Positions 1-11,076 of a DNA stretch of 64,000 nucleotides are shown in pieces (position 1 is the stretch's first letter; every line of letters begins with the position of its first letter). This DNA is from Stentor coeruleus (Eukaryota > Ciliophora > Heterotrichea > Heterotrichida > Stentoridae). The notes beneath the pieces were generated by a model that ran no database searches, was not told where the DNA came from, and was given only the letters and a program-made list of their open reading frames with translations. The stretch is from assembly GCA_001970955.1 (NCBI GenBank), contig MPUH01000289.1, positions 1 through 64,000 on the forward strand, written 5' to 3'. The translations under genes and the position numbers were made by a program.

Positions 1-240
1 ATATTAAGCTATTATGAAGAGTAATAATATAGAAAAGTTTCAAAAAGATATATTTTAGCTATAAAATAATAGGATTAGGTTTATAAGAGTGTAATGATGA
101 AATGTTTTTGAAATTGAATATTGAATATTTCGATGTAATATCCTTAGTTTATATTTTTGATATCAAACTAAACTATATTGAGATTTTATTTCATAATGAT
201 TTTCATATATTTAATAAGGAATTCAAGTTTGTTTATATAC
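1..240 (+). repeat. Inverted partial copy of the TRP-like gene tail and its 3' flank
   Basis: Read on the plus strand, the first ~110 bases resemble the last codons, stop and 3' flank of the minus-strand channel gene that ends at 1958. Bases ~145-235 resemble the reverse complement of the flank at ~1570-1700. The copy is shorter than its source, partly because the source flank holds a 144-bp duplication. With the direct copy at 245-712, this makes a fold-back arrangement. Divergence is moderate, so it is an old duplication rather than an assembly echo. Confidence 0.6.
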
Positions 241-244
241 ACAA

Positions 245-712
245 TATATTAAACATATAATAAACACTTTCTGCTTCTCTTATAATCTGAGCAATTTCTT
301 TACATTCTGAAGACAAAATTTGATTTTTAATTTTTGATAAGTATTCGACATAATAAAAATAAGTTAATTCAACAAAATAGTCGGGCTAATTAGCATAGCG
401 ACAAAGAAACGAAGTAAATATAATCGCTGAATTCAGTAGTATTAAAACTCACTATATTCAATTCCCCAACGAATTTTAACAAATCAAAAAAAAATTCAAA
501 CCCAAAAACTGTATTAGCCAAAACTCCAATCCTATAAATGACATAAATAAAAATACTCAAAAATCCAAAAATATCTACAAACAACCATTTTATAAGATTC
601 ACATAAAAATTTATTGAACTTGATACACAGAAATATGAATATCCTCTATGTCATGTTGTATATAAGGTGAATATTTCTAAGGCACTGTTTATTGAGATAC
701 CTAGAATTTTAG
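245..712 (-). pseudogene. Broken copy of the TRP-like channel gene (C-terminal half)
   Basis: This stretch is a direct, diverged copy of about 2150-2618, the membrane and pore part of the neighbouring channel gene. A piece at 390-602 still reads as a transmembrane segment starting NLIKWLFVDIFGFLSIFIYV and the pore-helix region. The frame is lost beyond it: the conserved segment after the pore (NLLITIMSNTY in the intact gene) cannot be read through. Homology stops abruptly near 712. It is a truncated host paralogue and probably not functional. Confidence 0.7.
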
Positions 713-834
713 AGGCCTATTTCTTTTCTTCCTAGAATCCATACAATTTGAAAACATACGCTTACACTAGGAATTTATTTTATATAGTTGCTTTATATAC
801 CCTCTAGATATCATTGTGAAAATTTTATCCTAAA

Positions 835-1386
835 CTAACTATTTTTTTTATTCTTATCGTTTTTAATGTAAAATCCAACACAAAAGCATAATGATAAAAC
901 AAAAAAACTCCCAAAAAGAATGACAATAGTCGGAATAAGCTTTTCCATAAAATAAGGATAAACAGTAATTCCAAAAATCTTAAGAGGAATAACCATGCCA
1001 ATAAAATACATCGCAACTATTATTGAAGGCCATTTAAGATCACTAATCTCTACTTTTATATCGCTTTTCAAATATCTTATTGTCATAAAGAGGTTTATTC
1101 CACCATGTGATGAAATATATAATGGAACTGGAGGTAATTTAGATGATTCTGATAGAGGAAATACATAAAACCAGAACATTAAGGTTATAGTCCACCCAAG
1201 ACTCCAACTTGATATTAAAAGATTTTTGGTTAGGGCAGATTTTTTAGATGAAAGCAGATGGAAAAAAGTCCATGCATGCAAAATTCCACACCAGCTTGTC
1301 AGAAATACAATCATTTTAATCCCGTGGACATAAAGGCCAATACATTGGATAGTGAAGGCATATGCAAAACCTATTGTATCCAGCAT
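835..1386 (-). CDS. AIG1/ADTRP-type multipass membrane hydrolase
   Basis: The predicted protein has 183 residues and about five membrane spans. It resembles the AIG1/ADTRP (FAR-17a) family, threonine hydrolases that cleave fatty-acid esters of hydroxy fatty acids in ER-type membranes. Seen in the sequence: FLTSW with Thr30 where the family has its catalytic Thr; SSHGG with His94 where the family has its His (NHG in AIG1); and a late YPYF motif matching the family's WVYPFL. AIG1 is about 230-240 residues, so this one is short, mainly at the N terminus; an upstream exon could be missing. The start is the ATG at 1384-1386. The lysine-rich tail could be an ER-retrieval signal, which is inference. 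Confidence 0.6.
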   Translation of the reverse strand: MLDTIGFAYAFTIQCIGLYVHGIKMIVFLTSWCGILHAWTFFHLLSSKKSALTKNLLISSWSLGWTITLMFWFYVFPLSESSKLPPVPLYISSHGGINLFMTIRYLKSDIKVEISDLKWPSIIVAMYFIGMVIPLKIFGITVYPYFMEKLIPTIVILFGSFFVLSLCFCVGFYIKNDKNKKNS

Positions 1387-1446
1387 AATTATTATAAATG
1401 TAGAATAGGATTATATGTAAATATTGATGAAAATGTTATCTTGAAA

Positions 1447-1957
1447 ATCTAAGCTTTTCATTTTTCATACAAAATTTCGATATTTGTAGCTTTAATAGAA
1501 TAGAAGATATGTATTATATATAGTAAAACTATTTCAACTAATATCTAAAATATTATTGTGCTTATAAAATTATTCCATGAATAGAGTTTTAATTTCTTAT
1601 TAAATGCATGAAAGTCATTAGCTATGCAAATCTCAATATAGTTTAATTGATATCAAAATTATAAACTAAGCATATTTGCATCTAAATATTCAATAAGTAA
1701 CTTAAAAAAGCATTAATAAAACTCTAAAATAATATCTCAAAAGTATTTCATCATTATACTCTCTACTATGCAAATCTCAATATAGTTTAATTTGATATCA
1801 AAATTATAAACTAAGCATATTTGTATCTAAATATTTAATAAGCAACTTAAAAAAGCATTAATAAAACTCTAAAATAATATCTCAAAAGTATTTCATCATT
1901 ATACTCTAACTCTTTATTTACAAATTCCCTTATAAACCTAATTCTATTATTTTATAA
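1447..1957. other. Intergenic, AT-rich, with duplicated flank
   Basis: No coding potential was seen. The stretch contains the 144-bp tandem duplication listed separately and is the source of the inverted copy at the window's left end. Confidence 0.6.
1622..1908 (+). repeat. Tandem duplication, 144-bp period, two copies
   Basis: Two near-identical copies (about 1622-1765 and 1766-1908) begin ctatgcaaatctcaatatag and end in tttcatcattatactct. A few substitutions and one indel separate them. There is no N between them. They lie in the 3' flank of the channel gene. Confidence 0.85.
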
Positions 1958-4900
1958 CTAAAGCATATCTTTTTGAGGTTTCTCTATATTATTATTCTTC
2001 ATAATAGCATTAATATAAAGATTTCCCTTCTTAACTTTCCTTTTCAACGATATAAATTTCTGATAAAAAATATCCCCATCTGACCTATTCTTCGACAGTA
2101 ACTTTATATCACTTGTAACTCTATGAATATATTGTTTTTCCTTCTTATTTTTATTAAACAAATAATAAACACTTTCTGCTTCTCTTATAATCTGAGCAAT
2201 TTCTTTACATTCTGAAGATAAAATCTGATTTTTAAGTTTTTGATAAGTATTCGACATAATAGTAATAAGTAAATTCAACAATATAATCGGGCCAATTAAC
2301 GTAGCGACAAAGAAAACAAAGTACATAAAATCACCGAATTCATTAGTATTAAAACCCCCTATATTCAATTCCCAAGCAAATTTTAATGAATCAAAAAAAG
2401 ATTCAAACCCAAAAACTGCATTAGCCAAAACTCCAATCCCACAAATGACATAAATAAAAATACTCAAAAATCCAAAAATATCTACAAACAACCATTTTAT
2501 AAGATTCACATAAAAACCTGTTGACCTTGATACACGGAAATATGAATATCCTCTATGCCATGTTGTATATAATGTGAATATTTCTAAAGCACTGTTTATT
2601 GAGATACCTAGAATTTTGTAGAAAAATAATATACATGTTAAGGAAATGTTGGATATGTTAATCACTGCCCAACCAATCATAAAGTGTCGGTAGCCAAGAG
2701 CTGAAAATTGAATTATTTCATAAATAACAAAGAATATGTTTATTATAAATGCGGCTATGAGGAATTTAATATCCTGATAAACGTTATGACAATTCATAAG
2801 GATAAAAAATGTAGCGTATAAACATATCATAAGCTAAGATATTTTCTTAACCCTTTTCCACTTTTGATCAAGTATATATGAAATAAATTCAAGTTTATAA
2901 CCGAAAATATTTTTTTCATTATGTATAACTCTTGTCAAAAAATGGATACTTTCACGTGATCCAGGCATCATACAAATTCTAAAATAAGACTGTTTAAATT
3001 TCAATTTATTTCCCATTGTCAAGTTGTTTTTAATTATTTTTATGTTTGAATCATTAGGGAACAAATCATAAGTTTCAAATGAAAAAGGCAGTTTTTTCTT
3101 TTTCCAAAATGAAACATCGACTTTATAAAATTTTGGTAGACTGTTATCTAAACTTCTACAAAATAAAAGTTTAAATAATTTAGCAGAACTTTTCAACTGA
3201 CTGTCAATGAGTCTTATTAATGAACTTTCTAATACAGATAAGAATAAAGGGTTATTTGTGCGTTTGCTTTTTATATAAGAAAAAAATACACAGAAACTTT
3301 GTTCATAGTTCATTTCGAGACATATGTCTAAAGGAGTAAACCCTGCTTTTGATTTGAACATTCCAATCCCTTCATTTAAAGCTTTTTCAAGTCGTATGTA
3401 ATCATTTAAATATGCATAAATATGAAGTTCATTAATACGATAAGGATTTAGTACCCACGCTTTATGAAATACTGTTCTAATTTTATTTTTATACCTTTTT
3501 CTCTTATTCTTCGTACCATCTTCTAGTTTTTCTTTAATAGCTTCATTTATATATTTATAAACATCAAAAACTCTATTATAGCACCCAGCAATCTGTTCTT
3601 TATTATTATTTTTATCCACAAAAACATTCTTATAAAAAATTATCTCGTTAGTATAAGCGACTACTATTTTTTTATCATTTTTATCATTTTTATCAAGATA
3701 AAATCCAAGAGGATTACGAGCGATCTTAAACGATATATGCAATTCCAATTCAGGGATTGAGTAAAGTGATATTGAATCTTGAAATAAGCAAATAACCAAT
3801 TTCTTTTTGAATATAAGGAAATCTTTTAAATTACTAAATTTTATCTTGTTGATTCGGTTTTTCTTTATAGTCTCCCATATTTCAAATCTAAAATCCTCAT
3901 AAAATATAAACAAAAAACTCTTTTTTTCAATATGTTCAGCTTTTTTTACAATTTTTTTGCGGAGGTTTATTGTCTGTTTATTTTTATCATTTATTGGTAA
4001 TTGCCAATAAAAAATCCCTTTATTTTGAGTGACAGCAAAAAGTTCCCCTTTTGATCCCCCTTTTTTTGAATAAGCTAGTAAAATCAAACTTTTAGAGTAT
4101 ATTTTTACTGAACCTTCGCATAATTCATTGTTTTCATATGTCAGACACATATCGTTTTGTATAATAAATGCATAGTTACTTTTTTTAGAAATTAAAATTG
4201 ATGTTATTGTTTTTGATTGAATTTCAATTATTTTTTCTTGATTATTTGATGTGATTTTCTTGATAATATTTTTTTTATTTATACTTTCTTTTTGTGGATT
4301 TGTAAAACTTATTAATATTAATAGATTTCTATTTCTAATCATTGTGTATTTATCAGCATTTTCCTTACAATCAAATTTTTTTTTTTCGAATTTTATTTCT
4401 TCGTTAATTTTCTGTCTTTCAAGCGAATATAGCGTTTCATTATCAAAGCAATAATAAATATCATTTTTTTCTTTAGTTGAAAAAATCATGAGTTTTTCAT
4501 GTAAGGGTTCTGTTAATCGTATAACTTCATGATTACAAAATGGTAAAATTAATGAAGTATTTATGCATCCTTCAGAAATAGAATAAATATTAAATTCATC
4601 TTGACAATCTCTATTTATTAATTCTCTCCTTTCAATTGTTAAAGCAGAATTTGAATTTTCTTTAATGAGTAAATCATTAATCACAATAAACATAATCGGC
4701 GATTTGAATTGATTTAATATTTGGATTTCTTGTTTATGTTTTATATTCCAAACAACAATTTTACCATCAGCTCCTCCAATAATAACATATTTATGGTTTT
4801 GATTAGGAACAATTGTTGTAATTCCTTTACTATTAATTTCTCTTTTGCATTCAACAGTTTTCATATCCATTTTGATCATATAGAAAATACCTTTATTGTT

Positions 4901-5608
4901 CCCAAAAAATACCAATTTACTTATAGTAAGCAAAGATATTGCTGTGATATAATTTTTTTTACTACAAGAATAAGTTAATTCTATTTTCTTGTTTAGTTTT
5001 ATTAGTTTTACTATACCATTTTCACACCCTAAACTCATTATATTCTTTAATGAGTCAATATCTAATGATAAAATTCTATTATCACTTTTATATACGATAT
5101 TTTTAGACGACAAATCTAAATTTTGTATTGTTTCTATTACATTTCCATCTTCATAAATGACAAAAATATTATCATCGTTGTTGCTTATAAAAAAATCTAG
5201 CACATTTTTTAAGTTAATTCTTTTTACTGTGGGGAAGTTACTGTCAAAAGTTAGTTTTGAAATCCCTTCTTCGTCAATTGAATATATATATTTTTCATCA
5301 TTAGATATACGAATTCTTCTTATGTTTAGATTACTTATTTCGAATTTAATGTGTAATTTATTTTTAATATCATAAATCACAACTTCTCCCTTGTTACTTC
5401 CAATATAAAGTTTATTTCCATCATCAGAAATATCGATGCTTGTACAATACATATTGATATCTAAGTTATCAGTCTGATTATTAGTAAAATGGGAAACTAC
5501 CTTTTCCATAATTTCTATTGGTTTCATAGGAACTTTAGGTAAATTGTTGTTATAGTCACTTGATTGACTCAAGCTTCCGGTTTGGCTTAAACTTTTTATT
5601 CTTACCAT
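1958..5608 (-). CDS. WD40-ankyrin-TRP-like cation channel
   Basis: Two adjoining frames are joined here: 5608-2852 (919 codons) and 2833-1958. The N-terminal ~650 residues are beta-propeller-like, with repeats such as GNKLYIGSNKGEVVIYDIKN and GGADGKIVVWNIK. An ankyrin-like segment follows (AGFTPLDICLE). The C-terminal ~290 residues carry several membrane spans, a pore-helix-like segment, and NLLITIMSNTYQKL, the typical TRP-channel sequence after the pore. Separate frames would give a cytosolic propeller ending before the membrane part and a channel lacking most of its N terminus. Joining gives ~1210 residues. The junction has an in-frame TAG inside an 18-nt segment that could be an intron (2834-2851); otherwise the gene is split. 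The ligand and ion are unknown. Confidence 0.65.
2834..2851 (-). other. Candidate 18-nt intron in the channel gene
   Basis: On the minus strand this reads gttaagaaaatatcttag. It starts gt, ends ag, has length 3n and carries the in-frame TAG that separates the two frames. It is longer than the eight 15-nt introns in this window and lacks their gtaa start. It is therefore a guess. Confidence 0.35.
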
Positions 5609-6613
5609 AATTTTATTAAAGGTTTATTCTATATTTTGTTTAAAAAATATGAAATTTTAGATTAGGCATAATATAATAGATACATTAAAAATATCAATAT
5701 TTTAGTAGTAAATATTATTATAATAAAACAAATTAGGTAAATAAGAGCAGATTTAGCACAAAATATAATAGAAATCTAGGTTTTTTTGCTATGATTTATA
5801 GAGTTTTACCTTTAAATCCTTGATTTTCTTTGCCAGTTTCGCATATTTGATAAATAATTATTATAATAATATGGAAACTAAGATTCATATTTTGAATATA
5901 TTGATAAAAATTTATAATTTTAGGATAATTTGCTAGGAAAAATAAGCGAAATAAAGCAAGTTAGTATGTTGAGATGATTAGGATTGTTTTTAATATATTT
6001 TTATAATTTTATGTTGTATGTTAAAATCATCTAGAATTCTAAGAAAATTGTAGGCTTATGATTGAAAATATACTTTTACTAAAGTTTGGCTTTAAGTGTT
6101 ATCAAAAGAGTTTATATTTAGAATATTCATTGTGTTTTAGTGATGGCATAAGGACTAGTTAAAATGATATTATAAAATTGCATACAAGATTTGTAGACTA
6201 TTTAATAGTAAGTTAAAAGTTTAATTATCTAAAAATTTGATGGCCCGATTCCTCAAATTTTCCAAGAATTACAACAAATTCATAAAAAAATATATAATTA
6301 TCATATCCCATAAGCTTGTTATAAATATCACCGTATATATCCATAAATCTGCCAATTAATTCCTTTTAAAATTAAATCAGAAAACACTTATCAACATATT
6401 TCATCAATTTTTTACAACTAAAATTTCCCTTCAAACCTCTAAAAGTGCCTAAAAGCCAATATTTCACATGTCAAACTAAAAAAAACTTCAGCATTTTTAA
6501 TAAGTTCTATAAATTTTAATATTTTACAATCTAATATCAAAACTTCTACTGAAAAAAAGATATCACAACACCATAATCTCAATAAATTTTTTTTTTTGCA
6601 TATAATTATATTT
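5609..6613. other. Intergenic, no gene seen
   Basis: This is the shared 5' flank of two divergent genes, at more than 75% A+T. From ~6240 it becomes C-rich and G-poor on the plus strand, the usual composition here upstream of a plus-strand gene. Confidence 0.5.
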
Positions 6614-7510
6614 ATGGATAGTGTGGATATTGAGATTAAAAAAAAATACTCGCATATTCCAGGCAATGAAGTGATGTTTCCAATTGAAAACTTTTATGAT
6701 TTTAGATCAAGAGATGGGACAAAACTATATACTTATAGATATTCTGTTGAAAGCCCTAGATGCCTTGTTATAATTTATCATGGTCTTCATGCTTATTGTA
6801 ATAATTATGCACTTATGGCTAAGTACTTTGCTGAAGTTGGCTGTGAGGTAGTTGCTTTTGATTGGAGAGGACATGGGAAAAGTGAAGGATTAAAAGGTCT
6901 GCTTCCTTCTTTTGATATAACCCTTGAGGATTGTTTGAAGTTCTTCAGAGAAATGTCTGAATATTTTCCAAACTTACCTATTTTTATTGTCGGAGGAAGT
7001 CTTGGCGCTTGTATTTGCATCCATATCCAAAATCAAATCAAAAACATCCAAGGTATGATTTTATTCTCCCCAGCAATAAAACCAAATATAAAATGTCAAC
7101 TTTTTGCTGGTACAATGGCTAAAGTAGTCGCATCTCTTTTCCCCAAAATGTATTTAATAAAAGGTGACCCTAACAATTTCTGCCCATCTGAAGAAGTTGC
7201 TAATTATATTGAAGAAAATCCTTATATATATACAGGAAAAGTAAGAGCTGGAACTATAGGAACAGCAACAAGGGCAATGGAGAAAGTAGTTGATTTGATT
7301 GATTTAATTTCAATACCTTTTGTTGCAATACAAGGAAGTAATGATAAAGTTATTGATCCAGAAATGGCAAGAATTATGTGTGAAAGAGCTTTAGTTGAAG
7401 ATAAATCGTTTTGGATGTATGAGAATTTATCACATGCTTTGATATTTGAAAAGGAAATATATGAGATTTTAGAACGGGTTCAGAAATGGATTGATGAGAG
7501 AATTAGGTAA
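6614..7510 (+). CDS. Monoglyceride-lipase-like serine hydrolase
   Basis: The protein is a 298-residue alpha/beta hydrolase of the monoacylglycerol lipase/lysophospholipase (Hydrolase_4) type, expected to release fatty acids from monoglycerides. Visible features are the oxyanion loop YHGLHAYCNNY (55-65), the nucleophile elbow GGSLG with Ser129, the acid in QGSNDKVIDP (Asp244) and the histidine in NLSHALIFE (His274). FDWRGHGKSEG (82-92) is also typical of the family. I chose the ATG at 6614; an upstream TTG in frame is not needed. There is no signal peptide or membrane span, so it is probably cytosolic or peripheral on membranes. The triad looks intact. The exact lipid substrate cannot be told from the sequence. 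Confidence 0.85.
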   Translation: MDSVDIEIKKKYSHIPGNEVMFPIENFYDFRSRDGTKLYTYRYSVESPRCLVIIYHGLHAYCNNYALMAKYFAEVGCEVVAFDWRGHGKSEGLKGLLPSFDITLEDCLKFFREMSEYFPNLPIFIVGGSLGACICIHIQNQIKNIQGMILFSPAIKPNIKCQLFAGTMAKVVASLFPKMYLIKGDPNNFCPSEEVANYIEENPYIYTGKVRAGTIGTATRAMEKVVDLIDLISIPFVAIQGSNDKVIDPEMARIMCERALVEDKSFWMYENLSHALIFEKEIYEILERVQKWIDERIR

Positions 7511-7697
7511 TAAGGCTTTAAGTATAGGCTTTTTAAGAATTTATTTAATTTATCTTGTATTAGAGATTTTATTAATTAGGTTTTTCTTATATGATTATAT
7601 TAGAAATAAATATATAAGTTTAAGGCAATAAATTGTGTTAAAGTTTTCATATTAATTCTTTTGAAAATTTAGTTTAAAAAGAAATTTTATATCTATA

Positions 7698-10549
7698 ATG
7701 GTGAAATTCTTAATTCTTTTGAATCTCATACCCTGGGTATTTGGGGATATCCACTTCCCATCCACTCAAAACAACCCTCATTTAACANTGGGTATTTGGG
7801 GATATCCACTTCCCATCCACTCAAAACAACCCTCATTTAACAGGTTTTCTTGACAATGGTTTAGAATATCTTATAATCCAATGCGAAAAATGTGAATCTG
7901 CAGGTGTGTCTCTAAGTGTAAAAGCTGGAAGTAAATACAATACAGTATTAGGCTTAGCACATTTATTAGAACACATGATTTTTTATTGCTCTAAAACTTA
8001 TCCTCAAGAAAACTATTTACAAGAATTCATATCATTAAACTCAGGCTATACAAATGCTTATACTGAATACGAATATACAAATTTTTACTATTCAATTGAC
8101 AACTGAGCATTAGAAGAGTCTTTAAAAATTTTGTCAAAGTCGTTTATTGAGCCGATTTTCAATGATTTTGCAGTACAAAGAGAAATACATGCTGTTGATT
8201 CTGAGCATATGAAAAACAAATATAATGATATGTGGAGAGAGTATCGGGCTATGCAGTTAGCTTCTGATGGAAATCAATATTCTAAGTTTACAACAGGGAA
8301 TTTACAGACTTTTAAAGTGCAGAATTTGACTTCAAAAGTTCAGGAATTCTTTGATGTTCACTATATTGCTGAAAACATGAAATTAGTTATATATGCCAAT
8401 TATAAACTTGATATTATGGAGGATTGGGTGTTAAAATTATTTTCAGATTTGCATAGAGGGACTTCTAAAAGTGTGGCTTCAGAGAAATTCATCAAGAATT
8501 CAAAGATTTTATATATGGGGAAGGTTTCTGAAGGTATTGAGTTGCAGATAATGTATGAAATCCCTTCTGAAATCCTGTCGCCATTAATGCAGCCGGGGGA
8601 TTTTATAGCATATTTACTTAACAACCAAGGCCCAAAAGGTTTTTTAGGTTTGTTTCCAACAGTTCAGTCTTTTCAAGCTAAAATTGTCGAAACTATTTCT
8701 GATTTTTCTTTGATTTGTGTACTTTTCACATTAACTACCGAGAAAGATTATGAGAATATTATAGGACACCTCCCTGCCGCTATAGAAAAAATCTTAAGTT
8801 TGAATGAAGAAACTCTAAATGCATTATGGGAAGACTATTTTTATATAAATTACTACAACTTTTATTATGCAGATAAACTTCAACCTGAAAAACTTGCAAG
8901 TAAAATCTCAGCTAACATGCTTTATCTACCAATAGAGTTTTATTACTCAGGTTTTGATCTTAAAAGCAAATTCTCATATATTGATATACAAAATACACTT
9001 AAAATTATGCTTGAATCTCCTATTTTAGCGATTTTAGCTTCTAGTAATTTTATTCCTGGGACAGTTTTGAAAAGTGGAGAGCTAAAACTTGATAGTTATT
9101 GTGAGATTTATGACCTTTATTATGAAATTAAACAATTAAATATCCAGAGAGCTCAGAAGACAGAATTTGAAACTTATACTATAAACCCAATTATAAAAAA
9201 TCATATGGCTGTAGTTAATGGGGAAGATGATAAAGTGCAGATTATTTTTCAGTCACCAGGACTTGAGATTTGGCATAAATTTGATGAGAGTTTTGCTTTA
9301 CCAAAAACTACTGTTGTGATATTTTTATTCACAGAAAAATGGGAAAATGTTCATGTAGAAGTTGATCTCTGGATTAAAATATGTCAGTTGATAATTACTC
9401 AAGATCTTTATCTTTATGAAACAGCAGGGTATACTTCAGAATTTTTAGTGAATGATCTTGGAATTAGAATTATTTTAAGAGGCTGGAATATAGGAATCAA
9501 TTTATATATAGAAGAAGTGGTAAGAATTCTTATAAGCTCAGAGATAAAGGATTTTGATAAAGCTTGGCAGTGGCTTTATGAAGATTATTCTTATTTCTTC
9601 AATGATCAGCCTTATATTCAAGCTGATGCTTATTTAACTGAGATCCTCCACCCATCATCACTTTCTTTTTCCTCCAAACTTACCAATCTTTCTTCCCTAT
9701 CTTCCACATCATTCCTAAACCCATTCCTCTCAAAAATTTTCTGGGCTAAAGTTTTATATTTCGGTAACCAAGAAAGTTTATTTATTCAAGATCTAAGTGA
9801 TTTTTTAAAATTATCCTTACCAATACTCCAAACTCCAATGCAAAAATTTCAATACAAGCAAATAACTAAATTTTCTACATACAATTACCTATCTTTAGAC
9901 AATCATTGCATANTTAAGTGATTTTTTAAAATTATCCTTACCAATACTCCAAACTCCAATGCAAAAATCTCAATACAAGCAAATAACTAAATTTTCTACA
10001 TACAATTACCTATCTTTAGACAATCATTGCATATTATTCTGGTATGATTTCGGAGAGTTTTCTATGGAGAAATGGGCAGCTGTATTAGTTTTTACAAGGA
10101 TCGCTAATGATAGAGCTTTTAGAATTTTAAGAACTCAACAACAACTTGGGTATATAGTCTATGCACAAGCAAATGCGAAATTTTTAACGAATTCCTTTAA
10201 ACTTGTCATCCAAGGATCAGAAGAAAATCCTGATTTCTTTGAACAAGCCATAGAAAAATTCTGGGCAGATTTCGAAATCGACCAAGAACTTATTGAAAAC
10301 ACCATAGAAAAAGTTAGCCAAAGCTTGCTTTGGCCCTATGAATCATTAGACAATTTATTCTTTGATACCTGGAAAGAAATTTACCTAGGCAGGTACACAT
10401 TTGGATTCAATGAACTCTTAGCTCCATATGTACAGAACATAAAATTAAAAGAAATTACTGATATGATAGAAATGATCAAAGAAAAAAAATCTCAAATCGA
10501 AATCAAAATATACAAACAAGTCTCAGAAATCCTTATGGCTAATATATAA
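7698..10549 (+). CDS. Insulysin-type M16 zinc metalloprotease, secreted
   Basis: The N terminus MVKFLILLNLIPWVFG looks like a signal peptide. Next comes the inverted zinc motif HLLEH, then REIHAVDSEH, which supplies the third ligand (Glu) in insulysins. Near the C terminus RILRTQQQLGYIVYAQ matches insulysin LRTKEQLGYIV. After removing two assembly duplications (54 and ~119 bp, each with an N), the frame is continuous over ~891 codons, close to the ~1000 of insulysin/STE23. One in-frame TGA at 8104-8106 sits between YYSIDN and ALEESL, just before the third-ligand region. No gt...ag segment covers it. It may be a sequencing error (TGG), recoding, or a real lesion. The likely role is peptide degradation in the secretory or endosomal path. 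Confidence 0.8.
7734..7842 (+). repeat. Assembly duplication, 54 bp x 2 around N at 7788
   Basis: 7734-7787 and 7789-7842 are identical and separated by a single N. Reading only one copy keeps the M16 protease frame open from its signal peptide onward. Confidence 0.9.
9794..10033 (+). repeat. Assembly duplication, ~119 bp x 2 around N at 9913
   Basis: 9794-9912 and 9915-10033 differ by about one base (Phe/Ser codon) and are separated by an N. Merging restores the M16 protease frame. Confidence 0.9.
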
Positions 10550-10610
10550 TCAAAGTTCATCATATGATAAAATTAGATTAATAGGATTATAAAGGATAGT
10601 TTAAAAGTAT

Positions 10611-10928
10611 ATGGCAGGAATAGAAGCTTGTGCAATCTTTTGCATTATTGCCAGTATTTTCTTAGTAGTTCTAGGCAGTCTGCTTATAAGCGAATACAAA
10701 TATATTCATATTACAAATATATCTCCTTATGATGCTGGTATGACATGTATTTGGGCAGCAGGTATTTACATGCTTATTCTTTTGTTAATCCTTTTCAAAT
10801 ATCGCCGAAAAAACTCAACATTTAATATTTTCAAAAGCCAAGAATATGAAAAATTTGACGACAACAAAAGCGATAGTAGCGATGAAGGCTCTCCGTTTAT
10901 TAATCTTAGTATAAAAAAACTTGCCTAA
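10611..10928 (+). CDS. RNASEK-like small two-span membrane protein
   Basis: The protein has 105 residues and two hydrophobic spans (about 5-27 and 45-63), joined by a short loop. The second span, CIWAAGIYMLILL, resembles CFIAAGLYLLL of ribonuclease kappa, a small subunit of the V-ATPase membrane sector. The first span aligns as well. The acidic tail DDNKSDSSDEGS is extra compared with RNASEK (~98 residues). If the match is right, it acts in proton-pump complexes of acidic organelles. The similarity is short, so this is a moderate call. Confidence 0.5.
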   Translation: MAGIEACAIFCIIASIFLVVLGSLLISEYKYIHITNISPYDAGMTCIWAAGIYMLILLLILFKYRRKNSTFNIFKSQEYEKFDDNKSDSSDEGSPFINLSIKKLA

Positions 10929-11076
10929 ATTTTCTTTACAATACATCCTCTAACTGTAACAAATCAGATTCTTCCTTAGACTCATACTGAAATTTCTAAT
11001 ACTTTTAGGTAAAAAAACAGCTATTTTTTTGTTGCGTTCTAATTTTTCATTTAAATTAGTGATTCAGATAATAAAT

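Noticed and set aside
1258-1452. Plus-strand frame of 64 codons
   Set aside because: It is a shadow of the minus-strand AIG1-like gene.
7160-7175. CCCTAACA octamer
   Set aside because: It lies inside the lipase coding frame as a single copy and is most likely chance.
8104-8106. UGA as a tryptophan codon throughout (Blepharisma-type code)
   Set aside because: Trp codons in all conserved domains are TGG, TGA occurs at natural gene ends, and only this single site would need it.
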